This document shows positions 1 to 7,615 of a DNA stretch of 21,308 nt, piece after piece. Both the position numbers and the translations under genes were made by a program. The notes below the pieces were generated by a model. The model was not told the origin of the DNA, ran no database searches, and saw nothing but the letters and a program-made list of their open reading frames with translations. The stretch lies in NCBI GenBank assembly GCA_964460465.1, contig CAYWSB010000090.1:1-21308 (forward strand). The letters run 5' to 3'. This stretch comes from SLRI01 sp964460465 (GTDB lineage: Bacteria > Pseudomonadota > Alphaproteobacteria > Geminicoccales > Geminicoccaceae). Within the stretch, counting starts at the first letter, position 1. Each line of letters starts with the position of its first letter.

Positions 1-1
1 G

Positions 2-1069
2 GCGGCCGACTGGCGGCCGGGCTCGCTGCGCTTGTCCCGCGACCTGCTCGGCGACCTGCACGACCTGATCCTGGGGCGGCTGCCGGCCGACCGCCGTGAG
101 GCGGTCGAGCGGGCCGTCGCCGGCCATGGCGTGCACGACAGGGCGGTCATCTACCGCGTCGGCAAGGCGCTTTGGCCGGAGGCTGCCGCGATCCTGCGCG
201 ATGCGCTGCCGCCGGAGCCGGCGGGTGGCGACGGCAAGGGGCGGAACAGGCGCCAGCAGCTGGCGCTGGCAGCCGACCTTCTGGCGATCGGCGGCCCGCT
301 CGCCGGCGCCTTTCTCGACCTGCCGGCCAAGCCCGTCCGGCGGCTGGACGACGGCCAGATGGAGCGGCTCGGCAAGCTGCTGAAGCTGCTCGAGGGTATC
401 GGTGACCGGGCCCTGGCGGTGGGCAGCGAGGCACTCGGCCAGCGGCTCGGCGATCAGGGAGTCCTGCTCGCCGTACTGCAGCATGCCGGGGACGGCGACG
501 CTTCGGCGCTCCGCCGCGCCGCGGCCGTCGAGGCCAGCCGGCGCGTCGTGGCCGAGCTCGACGACGCCGCGGACCAACTGCGCAAGGCTGGGCGACAGCC
601 GGCCGCCACCCTGGCCGAAGCGGTGGTCGAGCTGGTCGGCACGCTGAGCGCGCTCGATGGCGTGCCAGCCGATCTGCCGGTCGACCGCGCCAGGCTCGAG
701 CGGGTCGCCCGCAAGGCGGCCAAGGCGGTCGAGGGCCATCTGCAGACCGTCGTCCGCGGCGAGGTGCTCGATGGCTTCAAGGCGCTGGCCATGCCGACCG
801 TCGACGACGAGGCGGTGGCCGCCGTCGAGGCCGCCGCCAGGGCGGCCCGCAAGCTGCTCGCGGCCGGCCGCCAGCTCGGCGCCGGCGGTCAGGTGGATCT
901 GGTGATGCGCTCGGCCCTGGACGACTTCCGCCGCGAGCTCGGCCGGTCCGGCGACGAGGGGGACGCCACGGGCGCTGAGATGGACCAGCTCAGGATCGTC
1001 GAGATCGTGTTCGGAGCCGAGGCCGCGGCCCGGCTGCTGGCAGACCGGGTCGCAACGCCGCGACGCTGA
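2..1069 (+). CDS. Unrecognised alpha-helical protein, C-terminal part
   Basis: The frame is open from the left edge to a TGA at 1067-1069, so the true start probably lies outside the window; the first internal candidate is a TTG at 32. The visible 350 or so residues are rich in Ala, Leu, Arg, Asp and Glu, with no obvious signal peptide, membrane segment or catalytic motif, and would fold mostly as helices. Third codon positions are almost all G or C, as in the real genes of the window, which supports coding. I do not recognise the family. The last few codons overlap, in another frame, the start of an IS30-type transposase remnant. The natural C-terminus may therefore have been replaced when the element arrived, and the final residues ATPRR may be element-derived. 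Its role is unknown. Confidence 0.6.
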   Translation, partial: AADWRPGSLRLSRDLLGDLHDLILGRLPADRREAVERAVAGHGVHDRAVIYRVGKALWPEAAAILRDALPPEPAGGDGKGRNRRQQLALAADLLAIGGPLAGAFLDLPAKPVRRLDDGQMERLGKLLKLLEGIGDRALAVGSEALGQRLGDQGVLLAVLQHAGDGDASALRRAAAVEASRRVVAELDDAADQLRKAGRQPAATLAEAVVELVGTLSALDGVPADLPVDRARLERVARKAAKAVEGHLQTVVRGEVLDGFKALAMPTVDDEAVAAVEAAARAARKLLAAGRQLGAGGQVDLVMRSALDDFRRELGRSGDEGDATGAEMDQLRIVEIVFGAEAAARLLADRVATPRR

Positions 1070-1390
1070 CCTGCGGCAACGACACCATCTTCGCCCGGCA
1101 CAGCCTGCGTCGCGGCATGCTCGATGCCGCCACGCCTTCCGGCGATGCCGCCCTTCTCCGGATTTGCGCGTCCCGGCAGCAGGGCGTCGTCGCGAACGCC
1201 AATGGACGCATCCGACGATGGCTGCTCCGCATCATCGATCTCGACACCTGACCGGAGCTGATATCCAGGCGGTCGCCGCGCGCCGGAGCCCGACGCCGTC
1301 CCGGTGCCTGGGCTTCAAGTCACCCGGCGAGGCCTTCTTCGCCGCGGTTGGCGAGAACGTCGATATCGGCTTTCGGCGCGCTGTTGCCCT
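1051..1390 (+). pseudogene. IS30-family transposase remnant, C-terminal end, frameshifted
   Basis: Translation of 1063-1251 gives TLTCGNDTIFARH, then GVVANANGRIRRWL and IIDLDT. This matches the IS30-family pattern of TLT-DNG-TEFA-H followed by G-VENANGR-RRWLP and D-LD. At about 1248 the frame is lost. It resumes one base over as LTGADIQAVAARR, then CLGFKSPGEAFFAA, which matches the family's C-terminal LGY-TP-EAF segment. A single missing base near 1248 explains the break. The N-terminal half of the transposase is absent, and the catalytic DNG is degraded to GND. It is therefore a dead, truncated copy. It abuts the end of the upstream gene with no spacer, suggesting a deletion junction. The exact ends cannot be set by eye. 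Confidence 0.7.
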
Positions 1391-1740
1391 TCCGGCATCG
1401 AGGCGCCCGCGTCCGAGCGCAGGACTGCCCTGATCAACCACGAGCGCGAGACGTCGCGGCGCTCGAAGGTGCCGGCCGCGGTCGGGCCCGGCAGCAGACC
1501 GCGCGGCGAGGTCGCCGATCTCGGCAGGTGCGCCGGCACCGGCGGCCGCGAACGCGACCGTCGAGGCCTGGTGCGCGGCCGAGCCGGCGGGCGGAAGGGC
1601 CCCGGCCACGGTCGCAGCGACCGCGTTGCACCTTTCTCCGGCGGCCACGAGGCCGAGCGCCGCGGCCCGTCGTCGGCAGCCACCGTGGAGCATAAGCTGT
1701 TTGCTTTTGCCACGGGCTCGCCTACGCTTTTTTCCAGCGG
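1391..1740. other. Gene-poor stretch between the IS30 remnant and the nucleoside operon
   Basis: About 350 bases with no convincing gene. Several open frames exist on both strands because stop codons are rare at this GC content. None has a ribosome binding site together with a recognisable protein. A minus-strand frame between about 1690 and 1430 has fairly G/C-rich third positions and could be decayed coding sequence, but I could not place it in a family. The last 50 bases are richer in T (runs of CTTTT and CTTTTTT) and probably carry the operon promoter. Confidence 0.4.
1701..1728 (+). promoter_or_regulatory. Possible sigma-70-type promoter of the nucleoside operon
   Basis: TTGCTT at 1701-1706 and TACGCT at 1723-1728 are separated by 16 bases, about 40 bases before the ATG of the binding-protein gene. 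Each hexamer matches the consensus at only three of six positions. It is the best pair in the AT-richer segment just upstream of the operon, but weak. No clear operator palindrome was seen here. Confidence 0.25.
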
Positions 1741-1770
1741 ATGGGCCTCGGGCAAGAGTGGGGTGGAAGA

Positions 1771-2760
1771 ATGCGCAAGGTGGTCACGGGCTTGGCGGTC
1801 GCAGTGGTGGCGCTGGTCGCCGGCGCAGCGGCGGCACAGGACTTCAAGCCGGCCGTCATCTTCGACATGGGCGGCAAGTTCGACAAGTCGTTCAACGAGG
1901 CGGCCTACAACGGGGCCGAGAGGTTCAAGGCCGAGACCGGGATCGAGTATCTCGAGTTCGAGGTCACCCAGGAGGCGCAGCGCGACCAGGCGATGCGGCG
2001 GATGATCCGCTCCGGTGCGACGATCGTCGTCGTGGTGGGCTTCCAGAACGCGACCCCGCTGGAATCGGTCGCCGCCGAGAACCCCGAGGTCAACTTCACC
2101 ATCATCGACGCCGTGGTCGACCTGCCCAATGTGCAGTCGATCACCTTCAAGGAGCACGAGGGCTCGTTCCTCGTCGGTATGGCGGCCGCGATGGCGTCCG
2201 AGACCGGCACGGTGGGCTTTGTCGGCGGGATGGACATCCCGCTGATCCGCAACTTCGCCCACGGCTACGAGCAGGGTGTCAAGTTCGTGAACCCTGATGC
2301 CGAGGTGCTGGTCAACATGACCGGCACGACGCCGGCGGCCTGGAACGACCCGGCACGCGGCGGCGAGCTCGCGATCGGCCAGTTCAACCGCGGCGCGGAT
2401 GTCGTCTATGCCGCGGCCGGCTCGACCGGGCTCGGCGTCCTGCAGGCGGCGGCCGACCAGGGCAAGCTCTCGATCGGCGTCGACAGCAACCAGAACCACC
2501 TGCACCCCGGCAGCGTGCTCACCTCGATGCTCAAGCGCGTCGACGTCGCCGTCTACAACGCCTTCAAGGACACCATGGACGGCACCTGGCAGGCGGGGGC
2601 GAGCTCGCTCGGCCTCGCGGAGGACGGCGTCGGCTTCGCGCTCGACGAGAACAACCGTGAGCTGATCACGCCGGAGATGGAAGCCGCCATCGAGGAGGCG
2701 CGGGCCAAGATCATCGCCGGCGAGCTCGAGGTGACCGACTACTACTCGACGCAGAACTGA
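1771..2760 (+). CDS. BMP-family ABC transporter substrate-binding protein (nucleoside type)
   Basis: A 329-residue periplasmic binding protein of the basic membrane protein family (PnrA/Med type), whose characterised members bind purine or other nucleosides. The start at ATG 1771 leaves a classic signal peptide, MRKVVTGLAVAVVALVAG, ending in AAAA before QDFKP. An in-frame ATG at 1741 would add ten residues that spoil this peptide. There is no lipobox Cys, so the mature protein is likely soluble in the periplasm. Family landmarks are FDMGGKFDKSFNEAAYNGAE near the mature N-terminus, the NFTIIDAVVD strand, and FVGGMDIPLIRNF before the hinge. It is first in an operon with its own ATPase and two permeases, followed by nucleoside-cleaving enzymes, which strongly supports nucleosides as ligand. 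The exact ligand cannot be read from sequence. Confidence 0.9.
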   Translation: MRKVVTGLAVAVVALVAGAAAAQDFKPAVIFDMGGKFDKSFNEAAYNGAERFKAETGIEYLEFEVTQEAQRDQAMRRMIRSGATIVVVVGFQNATPLESVAAENPEVNFTIIDAVVDLPNVQSITFKEHEGSFLVGMAAAMASETGTVGFVGGMDIPLIRNFAHGYEQGVKFVNPDAEVLVNMTGTTPAAWNDPARGGELAIGQFNRGADVVYAAAGSTGLGVLQAAADQGKLSIGVDSNQNHLHPGSVLTSMLKRVDVAVYNAFKDTMDGTWQAGASSLGLAEDGVGFALDENNRELITPEMEAAIEEARAKIIAGELEVTDYYSTQN

Positions 2761-2773
2761 GGCCCGGGCCACG

Positions 2774-4315
2774 ATGAGCGGGTCGGCGACCGCGGGCGGT
2801 GCCGTGCCCGCGGTCGCGCTCGAGGGCATCGACAAGTCCTTCGGCCCGGTCCACGCCAACAAGCACATCGATCTCAGCGTCGCGCCCGGCACCATTCACG
2901 GCATCATCGGCGAGAACGGTGCCGGCAAGTCGACGCTGATGAACATCCTCTACGGCTTCTACCAGGCCGACTCCGGGCGGATCCTGGTGGATGGCCAGGA
3001 GCGGGTGATCCGCTCGCCCGAGGATGCCATCAAGGCCGGCATCGGCATGGTCCACCAGCACTTCATGCTGGTCGAGCCGTTCACCGTGCTGGAGAACATC
3101 CTTCTGGGTGCCGAGGGCGGCTGGACGCTGAAGGCGGGACAGACGCGGGCGAGGGAGGAGCTGCTCAGGCTCGAGCGCGACTATGCGCTCGAGGTCGACA
3201 TCGACGCCAAGGTGGCGGACCTGCCGGTCGGCATCCAGCAGCGGGTGGAGATCCTCAAGGCCCTCTTTCGCGGGGCCCACGTCCTGATCCTGGACGAGCC
3301 CACCGGGGTCCTGACCCCGCAGGAGGCCGATCACCTCTTTCGCATCCTCAAGAGCCTGAAAACGCAGGGGCGGACGGTGATCCTGATCACCCACAAGCTG
3401 CGCGAGATCATGGCGGTCACCGACAATGTCAGCGTCATGCGCCGCGGCGAGATGGTCGCCCACCGGCCGACCGCCGAGACCACCACCGAGGAGCTGGCCG
3501 AGCTGATGGTCGGGCGCAAGGTGCTGCTCCGGGTCGAGAAGCGGCCAGCCAGACCGGCGGCACCCGTCCTCGAGGTGGAGCATCTCGAGGTCACCGACGA
3601 GCTCGGTGTCCGGCGGGTCAAGGACGTCAGCTTCACCGTCCGGGCCGGTGAGATCGTCGGGGTCGCCGGGGTCGCCGGCAACGGCCAGTCGGAGCTCCTG
3701 GAAGCGCTCTCCGGCATCCGCAAGGTCTCGCGCGGGCGCGTGCTGCTGCACGGCGAGCCGATCCTCGATGCCGCCGATGCCCGCCGCAAGAAGCTCGGCC
3801 ACGTGCCCGAGGACCGGCTGCGGATGGGGCTGGTGCGCGGCTTTCCGGCCTACGAGAACGCCATCCTCGGCTACCAGCTCCTGCCCGCCTACACCGAGCA
3901 CGGCTTTCTCAAGAAGCGCGGCATCATCGCCCACTGCCTCGGCTGGATGCAGGGCTACGACGTCAGGCCACAGGCGCCGATGCTGCAGGCGACCTCGTTC
4001 TCCGGCGGCAACCAGCAGAAGCTGGTGCTGGCCCGGGAGATGGAGCACGACCCGGACCTGCTGCTGGTCGGCCAGCCGACGCGCGGGGTCGACATCGGCG
4101 CCATCGAGTTCATCCACAAGCGGCTGATCGCGATGCGTGACGCCGGCAAGGCGATCCTCCTGGTCTCGGTCGAGCTCGACGAGATCATGTCGCTCGCCGA
4201 TCGCATCATCGTCATGTTCGACGGGATCATCACGGGCGAGATGTCGGGCGCGGAGGCGAACGCGCGGCGCATCGGCATGCTGATGGCCGGCATTCGCGAG
4301 GAGGTCGCGGCCTGA
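2774..4315 (+). CDS. Double-domain ABC transporter ATPase for nucleoside uptake
   Basis: A 513-residue protein with two fused nucleotide-binding domains, as in the YufO/RbsA class. The N-terminal domain has a complete Walker A (GENGAGKS, residues 46-53), a signature-like LPVGIQQRVEI (150-160), Walker B LILDEP (171-176) and switch His in LITHK (204-208). The C-terminal domain has a degenerate Walker A (GVAGNGQSE, 298-306), signature FSGGNQQK (409-416) and LLLVGQPTRG (429-438). There the catalytic Glu is replaced by Gln, which is usual for ATPases paired with BMP-type nucleoside transporters. Start ATG 2774 lies 13 bases after the upstream stop, with GAGG at 2759-2762. A GTG at 2804 is a possible alternative start. 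A strong hairpin occupies codons 5-15 (separate entry). The stop overlaps the next start by one base. Confidence 0.92.
   Translation: MSGSATAGGAVPAVALEGIDKSFGPVHANKHIDLSVAPGTIHGIIGENGAGKSTLMNILYGFYQADSGRILVDGQERVIRSPEDAIKAGIGMVHQHFMLVEPFTVLENILLGAEGGWTLKAGQTRAREELLRLERDYALEVDIDAKVADLPVGIQQRVEILKALFRGAHVLILDEPTGVLTPQEADHLFRILKSLKTQGRTVILITHKLREIMAVTDNVSVMRRGEMVAHRPTAETTTEELAELMVGRKVLLRVEKRPARPAAPVLEVEHLEVTDELGVRRVKDVSFTVRAGEIVGVAGVAGNGQSELLEALSGIRKVSRGRVLLHGEPILDAADARRKKLGHVPEDRLRMGLVRGFPAYENAILGYQLLPAYTEHGFLKKRGIIAHCLGWMQGYDVRPQAPMLQATSFSGGNQQKLVLAREMEHDPDLLLVGQPTRGVDIGAIEFIHKRLIAMRDAGKAILLVSVELDEIMSLADRIIVMFDGIITGEMSGAEANARRIGMLMAGIREEVAA
2786..2817 (+). promoter_or_regulatory. 12-bp perfect inverted repeat in the first codons of the ATPase gene
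   Basis: Arm 2786-2797 (GCGACCGCGGGC) is the exact reverse complement of arm 2806-2817 (GCCCGCGGTCGC), around an 8-base loop at 2798-2805. In mRNA this would be a very stable stem starting 12 bases after the ATPase start codon, just downstream of the binding-protein gene. Such a structure could protect the 3' end of the binding-protein message from decay, or slow ATPase translation. Either would give the excess of binding protein over membrane parts typical of ABC importers. That role is inference; the repeat itself is directly visible. Confidence 0.6.
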
Positions 4316-5415
4316 TGCCGACCAGGCTACCGGGCTGGGTCAATTTCGGCCTGCTGCCGCTGATGAACCTCGGCATGGCGTTCCTGGTCGCCGGGCTCAT
4401 CGTGGTGATCCTGGGCGAGAGCCCGTGGGAGGCCGTCCAGCTCCTGGTCTACGGTGCCTTCGGCTACGGCGAGGCGGTGGGCTACACGCTCTTCTACGCC
4501 ACCAACTTCATCTTCACCGGCCTCGCGGTCGCCCTCGCCTTCCAGTGCGGCCTCTTCAACATCGGTGGCGAGGGCCAGGCCTATATCGGCGGGCTCGGCG
4601 TCGGCCTCGCCGGCATCTATGTGGGCCACTGGCCGGTGCCCATCGGCATCATGATCGGGATCATGGCGGCGGCCCTGTTCGGCGGCCTATGGGGCTTCAT
4701 CCCGGGCTGGCTCCAGGCCCGGCGCGGCAGCCACACCGTGATCACGACGATCATGCTGAACTTCATCGCCGCCTCGATCATGACCTATCTCCTGGTCAAC
4801 CCGCTCAGGCGCCCGGGCCAGCAGATCCCGGAAAGCGTCACCTTCGACCGCAACATCTGGCTGCCGCAGCTCCACGAGCTGTTCGGCGGGCTGGGCGTGG
4901 TCATCGGCCGCTCGCCGCTCAACGCCTCGCTCTTCGTCGCCCTGGTCTGCTGCGTGCTGTACTGGCTCTTCGTCTGGAAGACCCGGGCCGGCTACGAGAT
5001 GCGCGTGGTCGGCCGGAGCGAGGCCGCCGCCGTCTATGGCGGCATCTCGCCGGCCCGGCAGATCATGATCGCCATGACCCTCTCGGGTGCGCTCGCCGGC
5101 CTCATGTCGCTCAACGAGGTGCTGGGTGCCCAGCATCGCCTGACGCTCGGCTTCACCGGCGGCTACGGCTTCGTCGGCATCGCCGTGGCGCTGATGGGCC
5201 GCGGCCATCCGGTGGGCATCGTGCTCGCCGCCATCCTCTTCGGCGCGCTCTACCAGGGCGGCTCCGAGCTCGCCTTCGACATGCCGCGGATCAATCGCGA
5301 CATGGTGGTGGTCATCCAGGGCCTGGTCATCCTCTTCGCCGGTGCGCTCGAGCACCTGTTCAGGCCCTGGCTCGAGGCGCGCTTCGCCCGGCCGGCCGTG
5401 CCGGCCGTGGCCTGA
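4315..5415 (+). CDS. ABC transporter permease, nucleoside type, first subunit
   Basis: A 366-residue integral membrane protein of the BPD_transp_2 family (RbsC/YufP class), which forms half of the translocation pore for the BMP-type importer. Hydrophobic segments alternate with short loops throughout. The first is near residues 11-32, after a short cytoplasmic lead. The family signature is the segment LAFQCGLFNIGGEGQAYIG (about residues 74-92), and the cytoplasmic coupling region lies around TRAGYEMRVVGRSEAAAVYGG (about 223-243). The ATG at 4315 shares one base with the TGA of the ATPase gene (TGATG), so translation is probably coupled. It is the larger of the two permeases, the usual order in these operons. 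Confidence 0.9.
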   Translation: MPTRLPGWVNFGLLPLMNLGMAFLVAGLIVVILGESPWEAVQLLVYGAFGYGEAVGYTLFYATNFIFTGLAVALAFQCGLFNIGGEGQAYIGGLGVGLAGIYVGHWPVPIGIMIGIMAAALFGGLWGFIPGWLQARRGSHTVITTIMLNFIAASIMTYLLVNPLRRPGQQIPESVTFDRNIWLPQLHELFGGLGVVIGRSPLNASLFVALVCCVLYWLFVWKTRAGYEMRVVGRSEAAAVYGGISPARQIMIAMTLSGALAGLMSLNEVLGAQHRLTLGFTGGYGFVGIAVALMGRGHPVGIVLAAILFGALYQGGSELAFDMPRINRDMVVVIQGLVILFAGALEHLFRPWLEARFARPAVPAVA

Positions 5416-5420
5416 ACACC

Positions 5421-6395
5421 ATGGAGGAGCTCTGGACCCAGGCGCTGCTGCTCACCGCCAGCACCTTCCGGCTGGCCACGCCACTCGTCCTCGCCGCCAT
5501 GGCCGGTCTTTTCGCCGAGCGCAGCGGCATCGTCGACATCGGCCTCGAGGGCAAGATGCTGGGTGCCGCCTTCGCCGCCGCGGCCGCTGCTGCCCTCACC
5601 GGCTCGGCCTGGATGGGGCTCGTGACGGCGATGGGCGTCTCCCTGGTGCTGGCCCTCCTGCACGGCTTCGCGTGCATCACCCATCGCGGCGACCAGGTGG
5701 TCTCCGGCGTCGCCATCAACATCACCGTGGCGGGCCTCGGGCCGGTCCTGGCCGATGCGTGGTTCCGGCAGGCCGGCCGGGTGCCGGTCACCGGCGAAGG
5801 CATGCGGTTTCGTGCGATCGAGCTGCCCTTCGCGCAGGCGTTGCGCGACGTCCCGTTCGTCGGCCCGCTCTACGCCGACGTCATCAGCGGCCACAACCTC
5901 CTGGTCTATCTTGCGGCCTTGTCCGTCCCGCTGACCGCCTGGGTGGTCTTCCGGACCCGCTTCGGGCTCAGGCTGCGGGCGGTCGGCGAGAATCCGAGCG
6001 CCGTCGACACGGCCGGCATCTCGGTCGACGGCATGCGCTTTCGCGCGCTGATGATCACCGGCCTGCTCTGCGGCATCGCCGGCGCCTATCTCTCGATCGC
6101 CCAGGGCGCCGGCTTCACCCGCGACATGAGCGCCGGCAAGGGCTTCCTGGCGCTGGCCGCCCTGATCTTCGGCAAGTGGCGGCCGGTGCCGGTGCTGCTC
6201 GCCTGCCTGCTCTTCGCCTTCGCCGATGCCGTCCAGGCCCGTCTGCAGGGGGTGAACCTGCCGCTCGTCGGCGAGGTCCCGACCCAGGCGATCCAGGCCC
6301 TGCCCTACCTCCTGACCATCCTGCTGCTGGCCGGCTTCGTCGGCCGGGCCGTGGCACCGAAGGCCATCGGCCAACCCTACGTGAAGGAACGATGA
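5421..6395 (+). CDS. ABC transporter permease, nucleoside type, second subunit
   Basis: A 324-residue membrane protein of the same BPD_transp_2 family (YufQ class), partner of the preceding permease. The N-terminal block ends in MAGLFAERSGIVDIGLEGKM, the counterpart of the first permease's FNIGGEGQ motif. The coupling region is TRFGLRLRAVGENPSAVDTAG (about residues 180-200). The remaining sequence alternates hydrophobic membrane segments with short polar loops. The start is the ATG five bases after the upstream stop. Longer in-frame extensions would only read back through the previous gene. The TGA overlaps the ATG of the next gene in an ATGA arrangement, joining transporter and enzymes in one transcription unit. 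Confidence 0.9.
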   Translation: MEELWTQALLLTASTFRLATPLVLAAMAGLFAERSGIVDIGLEGKMLGAAFAAAAAAALTGSAWMGLVTAMGVSLVLALLHGFACITHRGDQVVSGVAINITVAGLGPVLADAWFRQAGRVPVTGEGMRFRAIELPFAQALRDVPFVGPLYADVISGHNLLVYLAALSVPLTAWVVFRTRFGLRLRAVGENPSAVDTAGISVDGMRFRALMITGLLCGIAGAYLSIAQGAGFTRDMSAGKGFLALAALIFGKWRPVPVLLACLLFAFADAVQARLQGVNLPLVGEVPTQAIQALPYLLTILLLAGFVGRAVAPKAIGQPYVKER

Positions 6396-7615
6396 AGGAC
6401 CTTCTGGCTCGGGCGCGCGCGGTCCAGGCCCGTGCCTACACCCCGTATTCGCGGTTCAAGGTCGGCTGTGCCTTGCGCAGTGCGGGCGGTGCGGTCTTCG
6501 TTGGCGCCAACGTCGAGAACGCGGCCTATCCGCAAGGCCTGTGCGCGGAGCGTTCGGCCGTGGCGGCGATGATCGCGGCCGGCGAGCAGCGCATCGCCGA
6601 GATCGTCGTCATCGGGTCCGGCAACGAGCCCTGCTCGCCCTGCGGCGGCTGCCGGCAGCTGCTCTCCGAGTTCGCCCCGCCGGCGACGCCCGTGCACATG
6701 GCGGGTGCGGACGGCAGCCTCGCCAGCACGACCATGGGCGCGCTCCTCCCCATGACCTTCGGCCCGCTGGCGCTGGGCACCGAGCCGGAGGCCGCACCGG
6801 TGACCGCCGCGGACATCGTCCGCCAACGCGTCGGCGGGGCATTTCCGCTGATCGCCATCGTGCTGGGCTCCGGCCTCGGCGGTTTCGCCGACCGGCTCGA
6901 AGATGCGACCGCCATCGCCTACGCGCACCTGCCGGGCTTCCCGCGCCCCTCCGTCGAGGGTCATGCCGGCCGGCTGGTGGTGGGAAGGAGCGGCGGGGTG
7001 AGCGTCGCCTGCCTGCAGGGCCGCCAGCATCTCTATGAAGGTCAGGGCACCGCTGCCGGCGCCATCATGGTCCGCACGCTCGCCACCCTGGGCACCCGCG
7101 TCCTGGTCCTCACCAACGCCAGCGGGGCGATCGCGCCGGGCATTGCCCCTGGCTCGATCGCGCTGGTCACCGACCACGTCAACATGCTGGGCGTGAACCC
7201 ACTCACCGGCCCCAACGACGACGGCATCGGTCCCCGCTTTCCCGACATGAGCCGGGTCTACGATCCCGAGTTGATCGCGACGATCGAGGCGAGCGGCGCC
7301 GCGCTCGGCCTCGATCTCGCCCACGGCGTCTATCTCGCCACGCCCGGCCCCAGCTTCGAGACGCCGGCCGAGATCCGGGCCTTCCGGGCCCTGGGTGCCG
7401 ATCTTGTCGGCATGTCGACCGTGCCCGAGGCGATTCTCGCGCGTCATGCCGGCATGAAGGTGCTGGGCCTTTCGATCGTCACCAACCGGGCTGCCGGGCT
7501 CGCCGACCAGCCCCTGAGCCATGCCGAGACCCTCGCCGTCGCCGGCAAGGCCGCGGGCGACCTCGAGCGGCTCCTGGCCCATGCGATGCAGGAGCTCGTC
7601 CGTCATGCGGCTTGA
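6392..7615 (+). CDS. Cytidine deaminase - purine nucleoside phosphorylase fusion
   Basis: One uninterrupted 407-residue frame encodes two enzymes. Residues 1-126 are a small Cdd-type cytidine deaminase: catalytic Glu53 in CAE and zinc ligands Cys51, Cys84 and Cys87 in PCSPCGGC, the three-cysteine type of tetrameric bacterial deaminases. After about ten linker residues, 137-407 form a complete trimeric-type purine nucleoside phosphorylase. It has LGSGLGGF (158-165), GHAGRLV, LTNASGAI, DHVNMLG, GPSFETPAE with the base-binding Glu, MSTVPE and the TN motif, features of enzymes acting on inosine and guanosine. ATG 6392 overlaps the permease stop and follows GAAGGA closely. A GTG at 6800 (residue 137), nine bases after GGAG, could start a separate PNP chain from the same message. 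The roles of the halves are well supported; activity of the fused form is inference. Confidence 0.9.
   Translation: MKDLLARARAVQARAYTPYSRFKVGCALRSAGGAVFVGANVENAAYPQGLCAERSAVAAMIAAGEQRIAEIVVIGSGNEPCSPCGGCRQLLSEFAPPATPVHMAGADGSLASTTMGALLPMTFGPLALGTEPEAAPVTAADIVRQRVGGAFPLIAIVLGSGLGGFADRLEDATAIAYAHLPGFPRPSVEGHAGRLVVGRSGGVSVACLQGRQHLYEGQGTAAGAIMVRTLATLGTRVLVLTNASGAIAPGIAPGSIALVTDHVNMLGVNPLTGPNDDGIGPRFPDMSRVYDPELIATIEASGAALGLDLAHGVYLATPGPSFETPAEIRAFRALGADLVGMSTVPEAILARHAGMKVLGLSIVTNRAAGLADQPLSHAETLAVAGKAAGDLERLLAHAMQELVRHAA

Noticed and set aside
1741..1770. ATG at 1741 as the start of the binding-protein gene
   Set aside because: It would place ten polar residues before the signal peptide; ATG 1771 gives a standard signal sequence.
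2761..2770. GGCCCGGGCC palindrome in the gap between the binding-protein and ATPase genes
   Set aside because: Too short to form a stable hairpin with a loop, and such words are common by chance at this GC content; the larger stem at 2786-2817 is the meaningful structure.
1315..2895. A 526-codon minus-strand frame across the IS30 remnant and the binding-protein gene
   Set aside because: It is antisense to a clear BMP-family gene and has the His/Arg/Asp/Leu-rich composition typical of mirror frames in GC-rich genes; no motif and no binding site.
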